This document shows, in pieces, positions 1 through 7,203 of a DNA stretch of 64,000 bases. The position numbers were made by a program, and so were the translations under genes. The notes under the pieces were generated by a model. That model searched no databases. It was not told the origin of the DNA and saw only the letters and a list, made by a program, of their open reading frames with translations. Numbering within the stretch: the stretch's first letter is position 1; each line of letters opens with the position of its first letter. This DNA comes from Planctomycetaceae bacterium (lineage in GTDB: Bacteria > Planctomycetota > Planctomycetia > Pirellulales > Pirellulaceae), in the NCBI GenBank assembly GCA_005778405.1, contig SXOA01000096.1, forward strand, positions 1-64,000, read 5' to 3'.

Positions 1-351
1 CCCGGCATGCCCGAGATGCTGACGCCGACTTCGGCCCTGATGGGTGCCGGCCTGGGGAGCGCCGTGGCCCTCATCACCGACGGCCGCTTCAGTGGCGGTT
101 CGCACGGCTTTCTCGTTGGCCACGTCACGCCGGAGGCGCAGGAAGGAGGCCCGATTGCGCTCGTCAAAACTGGCGACAAGGTCACCATCGACGCCACGAC
201 CCAGCGGCTCGAAATGGACGTTTCCGAACCTGAGCTTGCCCGCCGGAGATCAAGCTGGAAAGCCCCGCCGTACAAAGCGACCCGCGGCACGCTCTACAAG
301 TACATCAAGAATGTGAAGAGCGCGAGCGAGGGATGCGTGACGGATGAGTAG
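1..351 (+). CDS. ilvD: Dihydroxy-acid dehydratase, C-terminal part (5' end outside window)
   Basis: This is the last 116 codons of an IlvD/Edd-family dehydratase; the reading frame is open from base 1. The visible part carries the conserved C-terminal signature ITDGRFSGG followed by [15 protein letters not shown], and the SDEELA-like stretch (SEPELARRR) then a WKAPP motif and an SASEG-type tail, all typical of the valine/isoleucine pathway enzyme. IlvD converts 2,3-dihydroxy-isovalerate or -methylvalerate to the 2-keto acid in the cytoplasm using an iron-sulfur cluster; the cluster cysteines lie in the missing N-terminal part. A second, distinct IlvD-superfamily protein (YjhG type) is encoded at 30215-32167. 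The gene faces a DinB-like gene convergently across an inverted repeat at 363-409. Confidence 0.93.
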   Translation, partial: PGMPEMLTPTSALMGAGLGSAVALITDGRFSGGSHGFLVGHVTPEAQEGGPIALVKTGDKVTIDATTQRLEMDVSEPELARRRSSWKAPPYKATRGTLYKYIKNVKSASEGCVTDE

Positions 352-362
352 GGCAGAAGTTG

Positions 363-409
363 CTCACACAGAAGCACGTAGGCACAGAGTGAGATTATCT
401 CTGTGTGAG
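363..409. terminator. Inverted repeat between convergent ilvD and DinB genes
   Basis: CTCACACAGA at 363-372 is the exact reverse complement of 400-409, and CACAGAG at 383-389 can pair with CTCTGTG at 399-405, so two nested or alternative hairpins are possible. It lies 12 bases after the ilvD stop and 12 bases before the end of the convergent gene, a position that suits a bidirectional terminator. There is no T-tract, so intrinsic termination is an inference from position and stem only. Confidence 0.5.
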
Positions 410-420
410 GTTTCTGGAGT

Positions 421-912
421 TCACCCATTCGCCGCCTTGTACAAGTTCAGTGTGATGTGGCACTGCCCCTGATGATGGGCTTCATGCCAGGGAAGGATGT
501 GCAAGCAGTCGAGGAGCGTGAGCTTCCGTTCCTTGAGCGCTTCGGGAATATGGCCGAGGTCGATGTCCTTGAAGGTCGAGAGAGTTTCCAGCAGGTGCTG
601 GCGTGACTCGCTGAGGATCTTGCGGATTTCGTCAATCGTGGGAATGTTCTCGTCCGGCGTGCTCCCCCCTTTGAACCGGGGCACCAGGTCGCTCCAGGCC
701 GGTTTTTTCGGCGGAGCCAGCCGCTCGGTGGCGAACAGCTCTTCGGTGATGCCGATATGCATGAGTTGCCAAGCAACATGGGCTCGGCCGGGGCCGGGAC
801 GCCAGGCGAGGACTTTCATCGGGTCTTTTTCCTGCGCGACGCGGTCGAGGGTCAGGAGCGTGCGGGGGCGAAAAAAGCCCATCGCATCGATCATGCTGTG
901 GATGCTGCTCAT
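421..912 (-). CDS. DinB-like (DinB_2 superfamily) protein
   Basis: 163 aa soluble protein. The pattern is of a four-helix DinB/YfiT-like bundle: an early helix ending in WRPGPGRAHVAWQLMHIGITE, with the first metal-ligand His in the HVAWQLMHI segment, and a late helix LPWHEAHHQGQCHI, where the HxxxHxxQ pattern gives the other ligands. Family members bind a divalent metal and include thiol-dependent transferases and damage-inducible proteins; the substrate cannot be predicted. A second DinB-type gene lies at 22596-23093. The gene is convergent with ilvD and there is no evident operon partner. The start ATG at 912 has an AGAAA stretch but no strong Shine-Dalgarno. Confidence 0.75.
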   Translation of the reverse strand: MSSIHSMIDAMGFFRPRTLLTLDRVAQEKDPMKVLAWRPGPGRAHVAWQLMHIGITEELFATERLAPPKKPAWSDLVPRFKGGSTPDENIPTIDEIRKILSESRQHLLETLSTFKDIDLGHIPEALKERKLTLLDCLHILPWHEAHHQGQCHITLNLYKAANG

Positions 913-1069
913 TTTCTCGGGGCCTTCACGGTTTCTTCAAGAAAGTTCTCAAAATGGCGGTCTGCCGACAGCCGGTCATCATAAAAAGTTACCCCATGGC
1001 TGAACAGGAGCACGAACCAGTCGCGGGCAGGCTCCGCAGTGGATTCGGCAAGATGCAACTGAGTTGCAA

Positions 1070-1098
1070 TTGACCCTCGCGAGTTGATTGCTTAGAAT
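1070..1098 (+). promoter_or_regulatory. Sigma-70-like promoter giving a nearly leaderless transcript
   Basis: TTGACC at 1070-1075, a 17-base spacer and TAGAAT at 1093-1098 match the housekeeping -35/-10 pattern (5 of 6 in each box). The predicted start of transcription would be about 1105, only a few bases before the ATG at 1108. No Shine-Dalgarno is present before that ATG, which agrees with leaderless translation. Prediction by eye only. Confidence 0.5.
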
Positions 1099-1107
1099 CA
1101 AAACCAG

Positions 1108-1527
1108 ATGTCAGGCAGGTACTTCAAAATCGTCGCCCTCGGTGCAATTCTTTTGCACCTGGGGGATGGTCTGCTGGCGTCCTGGGCCCATTCGCATGGG
1201 CCCCACGGTGAACACCTGACTTGCCACCAGGCGGCGGAGCATGCTGGCCATCACCATCATGGCGGGTGCGCGGGGCACAGGCACAATCACAAACATGCTG
1301 AGTGTGCCGAGCCGGTTGAAGGGGAACCTTCTCTGCCCGGGCATGATGACTCCGACCACTGCGCCGCCTGCCGCCATTTAGCCCAGGCCGCCGCGCACCA
1401 GTTTGTATTGACCGAGTTGCCGACCGCCCACAAGGTCGTGCCGCTTTGTTCCCCTATTGAGCTGGCCGAACCCAGCTTGCCGGCTCATGCCTATCAGTCT
1501 CGGGGTCCCCCAGCGATTGCTCTTTAA
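1108..1527 (+). CDS. Histidine-rich secreted or membrane-anchored protein
   Basis: 139 aa. Residues about 6-26 form a hydrophobic N-terminal segment (IVALGAILLHLGDGLLASW), a signal peptide or anchor. The middle is extremely rich in His (about 21 in the protein), with clusters AHSHGPHGEH and GHHHHGGC, and several Cys, including a CAAC pair near residue 90. This composition suggests binding of a transition metal such as Zn, Ni, Co or Cu outside the cytoplasm; that function is inference. It could be a small accessory protein of a metal efflux system, but no transporter is adjacent. It stands alone between a DinB gene on the other strand and a DUF1559 gene. No family is recognised with confidence. 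The opposite-strand frame is judged a shadow because the His clusters and hydrophobic leader make sense only in this frame. Confidence 0.6.
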   Translation: MSGRYFKIVALGAILLHLGDGLLASWAHSHGPHGEHLTCHQAAEHAGHHHHGGCAGHRHNHKHAECAEPVEGEPSLPGHDDSDHCAACRHLAQAAAHQFVLTELPTAHKVVPLCSPIELAEPSLPAHAYQSRGPPAIAL

Positions 1528-1615
1528 CTGCCGCTAGAGCTTTCGTTTCTCTCCTGGTCGTTCGCGCATGGCTGCCGCCGCTTGCGCGAGTGAGCCCCAT
1601 TCAAGGGACCCTCTC

Positions 1616-2476
1616 ATGTTTCGCCGCAAATCCGGCTTCACGCTGGTGGAGCTGCTGGTGGTGATTGCCATCATTGGCATTCTCGTTGGCTTGCTCCTTC
1701 CCGCGGTGCAATACGCCCGCGAATCGGCCCGCGCCGCCAGTTGCTGGAATAACCAAAAGCAGCTCGGTGTCGCCCTGCATCTGTTTAACGATACCCACCG
1801 CCGCCTTCCCGCCGGCTGGAATGGGAGCGATCCCGAGGAAGGCTGGGGCTGGTGCAGTGAAATCCTGCCGCAACTCGAACAGAACGACTTGTGGACAAAA
1901 ATCCGCCGCGACCTGCCGATTGACGATCCGCTCAACAAGCAGGTCCGCGAGACGCCGCTGGCCATCCTGCTCTGCCCGTCCGACGGCGTGAAGTCCACCT
2001 TCACCATTCACGGCGGCCTGGGGGCCGTGGAATTCGGCAACATGGACGTCGGCACACCGCTGTTCGATGTCGGCCGGACTAACTACGTTGGCGTCTTTGG
2101 CACCGACGAAATCGAAGATGCTCCCGCCGCCGGCAACGGCACCTTCTACTTCAACAGCCAACTGAGTCTCGCGGACATGCACGACGGCCTTTCCAACACG
2201 CTCCTCGTGGGAGAGCGGCAAAGCCGGCTGGGGGGCTCGACCTGGACCGGAGTCATTGCCGCCGCGAACAACGGCAAGGCCCGAATTGTCGGCATTGGCG
2301 ACCACGCCCCCAACCACAAGGACCACCACTTCGACGACTTCACCAGCAAACACCCCGCTGGCGTCCACTTCCTGCTCGGCGACGGCTCCGTCAAGCGGCT
2401 CAGCGACACCATCGACAGCGAAGTCTACAAAGCCCTCATCACCCGGGATGGCAACGAGGCGGCCCAGTTGCCGTAG
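1616..2476 (+). CDS. DUF1559 pseudopilin-like protein
   Basis: 286 aa. The N-terminus RRKSGFTLVELLVVIAII is a type IV prepilin/pseudopilin cleavage and methylation motif (cut after G, Phe at +1, Glu at +5) followed by the single N-terminal membrane helix. The body is the DUF1559 (SBP_bac_10-like) domain that is greatly expanded in Planctomycetota, and the C-terminus has the HxxxxxxxxxDG-type motif (HPAGVHFLLGDGSV). The protein is likely exported by a type II-like pseudopilus system; its precise role is unknown. The ATG at 1616 is preferred over one 16 codons upstream because AAGGGA at 1603-1608 is a good Shine-Dalgarno and the prepilin leader begins there. Confidence 0.9.
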   Translation: MFRRKSGFTLVELLVVIAIIGILVGLLLPAVQYARESARAASCWNNQKQLGVALHLFNDTHRRLPAGWNGSDPEEGWGWCSEILPQLEQNDLWTKIRRDLPIDDPLNKQVRETPLAILLCPSDGVKSTFTIHGGLGAVEFGNMDVGTPLFDVGRTNYVGVFGTDEIEDAPAAGNGTFYFNSQLSLADMHDGLSNTLLVGERQSRLGGSTWTGVIAAANNGKARIVGIGDHAPNHKDHHFDDFTSKHPAGVHFLLGDGSVKRLSDTIDSEVYKALITRDGNEAAQLP

Positions 2477-2533
2477 GCCGCCGATTCTCGCAGACCGCTC
2501 CCCGGCTGGGACGAAGTTCAAGAATTTGGCCCA

Positions 2534-3505
2534 CTACTGCGAGTTCGAGCGGCTTCCTTCGGGGCTGGCGGCGATCGGTTCGTCGAATTGCTTGGGGCGG
2601 GCAGCCGTAAGGAAGCCGAGCTTGTAGAGCTCGGTCTTGAGCTGGCGGAAGTGATCGAAGCTGTCCGGATAGACCCAGATGGTGACGGTGGTCCGTTTGG
2701 GGTCGCGCCCGCTGAGGCGGCTGCGGAACAGAGAGTTGCTCTTCAGCGATTGCTCGGAAGGCTCGCCGAGATTGTCTTCCGCATCCACGAGATAGATTTC
2801 TTCAAAGACCACGCTGTTCCCTTCGCGCCGCAAGCTATAGCGGGCTCCAAAACCGTCCAGCACCGACAGGGACTCTTCGATCCGAGGCTGGCTGCGGAGC
2901 TTGTCGACTTTGCGGGGTGCGTCCTTTTGCATGGAGTCGATCATCTCCATCATCGGGACGTAGGTCAGCCGCCCGCCGAGGAGCCGGAAATGGACCTCCT
3001 GCCCAAAGACTGTTTTGGCCATCGGCGTGGGCAAGTGCTGCAGCACGGTGGGGGATTGCTTGATCGTGGCGGTCAACGTCTGCCCCAGCCGCTGCAGCTC
3101 CCCCTTGGACTGAATGAGATCCTGGGCCAGGTCGTACTGGACACGGTCTTCCGTCGTCATCGCCTCGCGGCTCTTGGCAAGCTCTTGCTCGGCCAGGGCG
3201 ACGACGAGCTGCAACTGGTTCCGCTCATCTTCGCGAAAGCCGTGCTCGAGCGCCTGCCGGTTAATCTTTCCTTCCAACTCCGCCATGCTCCGCTCCACGT
3301 CGTCGGCGGCCGCTTCGGCAGCAGCGACATCCACCTTGGGCGCCGCCACGGGAGGCGGAGGCAACTTCCCGACGATGAAGGCGTTCTTAGCATGAGCGCC
3401 GACGACCATGACGAGGATGATGAGGATCCCCACCAGGTTGGCCGCCACATCCAGGAAGGAATCCTGGCCGGGCATTGCGGCATGTGGGTTGCTTGTTCGT
3501 CTCAC
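2534..3505 (-). CDS. ExbD/TolR-like membrane protein B (second partner of the ExbB operon)
   Basis: 323 aa from a GTG start at 3505-3503. The start overlaps the stop of the upstream gene by four bases (GTGA), and AAAGGA lies eight bases before it, so translational coupling is likely. Residues about 14-36 form one membrane helix beginning SFLDVAANLVGILIILV; Asp19 sits where ExbD/TolR carry their proton-binding Asp. A predicted coiled coil follows (about 55-150), then a small alpha/beta region and a C-terminal stretch (TVTIWVYPDSFDHFRQLKTE) that resembles the C-terminus of the neighbouring protein (SVDVQPGAEDRFAELKSN). The two proteins therefore look like diverged paralogues. It is longer than ordinary ExbD (about 140 aa). 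The periplasmic part probably reaches into the envelope; the process driven is unknown. Confidence 0.72.
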   Translation of the reverse strand: MRRTSNPHAAMPGQDSFLDVAANLVGILIILVMVVGAHAKNAFIVGKLPPPPVAAPKVDVAAAEAAADDVERSMAELEGKINRQALEHGFREDERNQLQLVVALAEQELAKSREAMTTEDRVQYDLAQDLIQSKGELQRLGQTLTATIKQSPTVLQHLPTPMAKTVFGQEVHFRLLGGRLTYVPMMEMIDSMQKDAPRKVDKLRSQPRIEESLSVLDGFGARYSLRREGNSVVFEEIYLVDAEDNLGEPSEQSLKSNSLFRSRLSGRDPKRTTVTIWVYPDSFDHFRQLKTELYKLGFLTAARPKQFDEPIAASPEGSRSNSQ

Positions 3506-5538
3506 CGTAGTTTCCTTTGGATCTCGATGCCGCTGCCGGTGAGATTCGACTTCAGCTCCGCGAAGCGGTCTTCCGCCCCCGGCTGCACGTCCACGGAAAG
3601 CGCCGGCCTCCAATATCCGCCGTCGACGGCGATTCCCCAGGAACGCATCTGCCGCTGCACTCCGGCGACGAGAACGTCGAGCTCCTGGGAAGTCATTTCG
3701 GGCGAGAGGCCAATCTCCTGCGGGCGGCGGTCCTCGCGCTCGGGTAGCAGGATGAGCTTATCTTTCTGCACGGTGACGCGGATGGGACGAGTGACGCCAG
3801 TCACGTGCCGCTGGGCTTCGGGAAGGCCCCAGTTCTTTCCCTTGGCGCTGGTGCCGGCTCCACCGCGCCCCTTAGCCGTCTTCTGCGAAGTGGCAGGAGG
3901 GGATTGGTCTGCTGCGCCCAGGTTCACGCCAATGTTGGGCATCGCTTGTCCGCCCGACGGAGAAGCGCTGGGGGAGCCAAACGAACCTGCGCCTGCCGCG
4001 GCTCCGCCACTTGCGCCGCCACTGGAACCGCCGGATGTGCCGGAAGCTGTTCCGGAACTGCCGCTGGGGTTGTTGCTTGGGCTGGAGTTGTTAGTGGAAC
4101 CCGCGTTCCCTGGACTCGATGTGCTTCCACTCTCTGAAGTGCCGCCTGGCTTTCCACCGGCAATTGAGCCAGCGCCTGCGGAAGATGCACCTTGGTTCGG
4201 CTGGGCAATACGAAGTCTATTGGGACTTGCCGAGCCGGAATTGCTTCCACTGACGCCATTGGTGTTGCCGCTGCCGGAACCGCCGGTTCCTGTGCCAATA
4301 TTACTTGTTCCGGCGAGTCCGACGGGATTGGGTGGATTATGATTGCCATCACCAGACCCATAGGGACCGCTCGCCGAGCCTGGGCCTATGAGCGGGCCGC
4401 CGCCAGCCTCTCGTTCAGGCGTCGCACTTGCGCCGCTGCCGCCGTCGCCGGTTCCAAAACCCCCGACGCCGCTGCGACCTCGCGCTGCCCCAATTCCATT
4501 TCCGCTGCCGCCGCCAGTCCCAGCGCCGCTACCTGCCGCAGCAACCCTTTGCCGTTGTCCTTCGGGATCATCCTCGGGCGCAAAGGCGCGGGGGACTCGT
4601 TCCCGGATGTATTTGCGAGGCATGTCCCTGGCGAGCACCGTCTGGCGTTTGCGGGCCTGGGCAATTTCCCGGTTCATTACCAGGTCGAGATTCGGATCTC
4701 GCGGGCCAAAGTCCAGTTTCCTTTCCTCGGAGATGAGCTCGTAGCCGAACTCGTCCTCCCAGAACTTCATATAGCTGCGGGCAGCGCCGTAGGCGACCAC
4801 ACCGCTGGGCCGGACGACGAGCAGCGGATAGGGCTCCGCCGCCTTTCCGCCGGTCACTTTCATGATGTACTCCCGTTTGACCCGCAGGGCGGCATCGAGC
4901 GGGTTACCTGGTCCTGGTTCTCCCCGAAAATCGTCCAGCGTCAGCAGCACACCTTCGGGCTGAATGACGACACCCTCGGCGACACACTCCACGTAGATGG
5001 GCATTCGCCGCGTCCCGTTGGGTCCGTCGTAGGGGATCAAGGCGTACCATTTTTCGGTGTTGGCTGCTTCCTGCTGCTTCTTCTTCTCCAGTTCGTCCTT
5101 CTTTTTGGCGAGCTCGTCCTTCACTTTCGCAAGTTCGTTCCTGGCCAGATTCAGGTCTTCCTCTTTGGCCTGTTTGCCAGTTTTCACCTGCTCGAGGAGT
5201 TCCATCAACTCCTTTCCCTTGGCGTTGAGCCGGCGGATGTGGTCTTCGAGATGGCTGAGGGCGAGGCGCGAGTTTTGCAGCTCTTCCTGCCGCTCTTTGC
5301 GGGAGTTTTCCAGTTGCTCCTGCCGCCAGCGGGCTTCCTCCAGGGCTTGCTCTTGCTGCTTCAGCACTTCCGCCGAAGGGACCGACTGCCGGGCATGCTC
5401 TTCGCGGGCCTGGGCGCGGGCGCGGTGGATGACGATGGTCAAAATGATAATCAGCGCCCCGATGGTGCAGAGCAGCACATCGAGGAACGAGAAGAGCTGA
5501 AAGGCGATCTCACCTTTGTGACTGCGTCGGCGACTCAT
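3502..5538 (-). CDS. ExbD/TolR-like membrane protein A with coiled coil and Gly/Ser-rich linker
   Basis: 678 aa. The ATG at 5538 is chosen over a GTG six bases upstream because GGGAG lies nine bases before it. A short basic N-terminus is followed by one membrane helix (about 13-35) starting FQLFSFLDVLLCTIGALII, with Asp20 in the ExbD proton-site position. Next come a long charged coiled coil (about 40-150), a folded region (about 155-300), a strikingly Gly/Ser/Asn-rich low-complexity stretch (about 325-560), and a C-terminal domain (about 575-678) shared with the downstream protein. It is much larger than classical ExbD. It lies between the ExbB gene and the second ExbD-like gene on the same strand. 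The linker is probably an extended periplasmic spacer; that is inference. Confidence 0.72.
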   Translation of the reverse strand: MSRRRSHKGEIAFQLFSFLDVLLCTIGALIIILTIVIHRARAQAREEHARQSVPSAEVLKQQEQALEEARWRQEQLENSRKERQEELQNSRLALSHLEDHIRRLNAKGKELMELLEQVKTGKQAKEEDLNLARNELAKVKDELAKKKDELEKKKQQEAANTEKWYALIPYDGPNGTRRMPIYVECVAEGVVIQPEGVLLTLDDFRGEPGPGNPLDAALRVKREYIMKVTGGKAAEPYPLLVVRPSGVVAYGAARSYMKFWEDEFGYELISEERKLDFGPRDPNLDLVMNREIAQARKRQTVLARDMPRKYIRERVPRAFAPEDDPEGQRQRVAAAGSGAGTGGGSGNGIGAARGRSGVGGFGTGDGGSGASATPEREAGGGPLIGPGSASGPYGSGDGNHNPPNPVGLAGTSNIGTGTGGSGSGNTNGVSGSNSGSASPNRLRIAQPNQGASSAGAGSIAGGKPGGTSESGSTSSPGNAGSTNNSSPSNNPSGSSGTASGTSGGSSGGASGGAAAGAGSFGSPSASPSGGQAMPNIGVNLGAADQSPPATSQKTAKGRGGAGTSAKGKNWGLPEAQRHVTGVTRPIRVTVQKDKLILLPEREDRRPQEIGLSPEMTSQELDVLVAGVQRQMRSWGIAVDGGYWRPALSVDVQPGAEDRFAELKSNLTGSGIEIQRKLR

Positions 5539-5568
5539 GTCCACAAACTCCCGGCTTCGAGTCTTGGA

Positions 5569-6663
5569 TCACGCAGCCTTGGCGAGTTGCGAATGGCGGG
5601 CGGTCAGCATGTGAATCGCCGCCGTCAAGCCATGCACGGCCTGATCGAACTCCTGGGACTCGCGGAGCAGCTCCAGGTTATCCGCCAGCCGCGCCTGGAG
5701 TTCGAGCAACCGCTCGTCCGCCGTGAAGAGCTTGGCCATCTGGGCATTCGCCTGGTTTATTCTGTCGAGACGCTCCACGGTCACCTCCATCTGGGAGGCG
5801 TGTCCCGCGATGGTGTTGGACCACAGGTCCAACTGACTCTGCTCACGCTGCTGCATCGACGCCAACGTGGCCTGCTGCGCGGATTTGACGGCGTCCAGGA
5901 AGGGGGTGATTCGGATATCGGTCGTGGCGAACCGATTGAGCAGCTCGTTTTCGAGGAGCGAATTGACATCGCGGACAATGTTGTCTTCGTGACGTTCGAC
6001 CAGGAACAGAAAGAGCATGGTTGTGATCGACGCCGAAAGGGCCACACACGTGGTGTTAAAGGCAGTGCCCATCCCCGTCACCATCGTCGGCAACTGGGCC
6101 ATGAGCTGATCCGACGCCAGACCATTCAGCGCGCCGCCAAAGTGAACGACCGTTCCGAGGAGTCCCAGAACCGGGGTCACGCCAGCCACGAATCGAGGAA
6201 ACGAATAGCTGGCATGCGTCTCGTTGCTGTCCCGCTCGGCGAGCTCCAGCAAGTACTCTCGAATGCCGTCGGCCGAAGCCCGTTCACTGACATATTTGAG
6301 CGCCAGCCGCAGTCGTTTGCCAAGTAGCGTCCCTTGCAGCCAGCCGGGAGATTCGTCGAGTCGCTGGCAAAGTTCGCGGGCATTCGTAGCTGGTTCCAGC
6401 CCTTCGATAGGGGGCAGGAGATCCTGGCCGAACGCCTCTCGTTCGCGCCCCAGGCCCAGAAACCGGATGATCAGATGCGCCGATGACCAGAAGAACAACA
6501 GGACGATCACATATTCCGTGACATGCTCCGTTGTGTACTTGTGGATCATCGTCCCCTGGAACTTGGGCTGATGAATGAGGGCGTAGAACGCCACGCTGAC
6601 CAGCGTCGCCCACAGCAGGGGCGTCTTGAGGAACCGCGAGACCATGTTGTTCCAGGACGTCAT
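5569..6663 (-). CDS. MotA/TolQ/ExbB proton-channel family protein
   Basis: 364 aa. The ATG at 6663 is preceded by a near-perfect Shine-Dalgarno (GGAGGAAGGAA), so the in-frame extension upstream is rejected. Two N-terminal membrane helices (about 11-30 and 45-68) are followed by a cytoplasmic loop. The conserved ExbB/TolQ core pair is RFVAGVTPVLGLLGTVVHF and GMGTAFNTTCVALSASITT, with the Pro-x-x-Gly-LLGTV and T-x-x-G pattern of the pore helices. The C-terminal 120 residues are helical, probably coiled coil. Such proteins form the pentameric proton channel that powers ExbD/TolR-type partners. Two such partners follow directly (31-base gap, then a 4-base overlap). A 7-bp stem hairpin (6690-6707) lies in the leader just ahead of the ribosome-binding site. 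Confidence 0.88.
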   Translation of the reverse strand: MTSWNNMVSRFLKTPLLWATLVSVAFYALIHQPKFQGTMIHKYTTEHVTEYVIVLLFFWSSAHLIIRFLGLGREREAFGQDLLPPIEGLEPATNARELCQRLDESPGWLQGTLLGKRLRLALKYVSERASADGIREYLLELAERDSNETHASYSFPRFVAGVTPVLGLLGTVVHFGGALNGLASDQLMAQLPTMVTGMGTAFNTTCVALSASITTMLFLFLVERHEDNIVRDVNSLLENELLNRFATTDIRITPFLDAVKSAQQATLASMQQREQSQLDLWSNTIAGHASQMEVTVERLDRINQANAQMAKLFTADERLLELQARLADNLELLRESQEFDQAVHGLTAAIHMLTARHSQLAKAA

Positions 6664-7203
6664 TACGATTCCTTCCTCCACGGAAATATCGAGGGGAAAA
6701 GTCCCCTCATCACCTGCGGCATTTACCAAACCGGCAACGAGCAGCCAAGAGCAGTGCCCTTACGATGGGGATAATCGGCAAAGATTGCCAAAGTCAAAAG
6801 GCAAATGCTGCCGATGTAACCATTGTCACCCAGCCGCCTTGCAACGCGGTTGCTGACAACGAACACGACCGGCGACGGTTCATCCCGGGGGGGAATGATT
6901 GTCCGGGCACTTCACTAGAAGTCGCCCGGACTTTCTTTTGCTAGCGTGGCGTTGCCCCAGTCGGCCGCGAAGTTCATCGCGGCCAATCCGCACATGCAGA
7001 AGTGCGACCGCCTCTTTGCGGTGTTTCGCCTCGCTGGCATTTTCGGCTCTGATAGAAATAGCCTGCCCCGATTCTGCTCGCCGCGGCTATTGGTTAGTTT
7101 TCAGCGGCAAGACTGGGTACAATCTACAGGGAGGAATCTAATCTCCCGCCCGCCTGCGCCCTGCATTCCCCGCCGAATCTCCCCCTTCTCGAAGCTGCAA
7201 CTC
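6664..7203. other. 540-bp gene-free region with divergent promoters
   Basis: This region separates the divergently transcribed ExbB operon and the DUF1549/DUF1553 gene. No open frame here has recognisable protein features; a frame continuous with the downstream gene is its non-coding 5' extension. It contains the hairpin at 6690-6707, a second small stem around GCAACGCGGTTGC (about 6840-6853), and the strong terminator-like hairpin at 6901-6940. A small RNA ending at 6940 on the plus strand is possible. Confidence 0.4.
6901..6940 (+). terminator. Orphan intrinsic-terminator-like hairpin
   Basis: GTCCGGGC plus ACTTC at 6901-6913 pairs with GAAGT and GCCCGGAC at 6918-6931 (13 bp, one bulged C, loop ACTA). 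It is followed directly by TTTCTTTTG. Stem plus U-rich tail is the form of a Rho-independent terminator on the plus strand, yet no annotated plus-strand gene ends upstream; the nearest upstream genes run away on the minus strand. Confidence 0.55.

Noticed and set aside
2588-6327. Very long open frames on the plus strand opposite the ExbB/ExbD-like operon (584 and 711 codons)
   Set aside because: They mirror GC-rich codons of the real minus-strand genes, lack any domain pattern, and the minus-strand frames have membrane helices, good Shine-Dalgarno sites and overlapping starts.
2534-6663. A Zorya-like anti-phage system based on the MotA/ExbB-like gene
   Set aside because: No ZorC, ZorD helicase or ZorE nuclease is present, and the second proteins lack an OmpA/MotB peptidoglycan-binding domain; two ExbD-like partners fit better.
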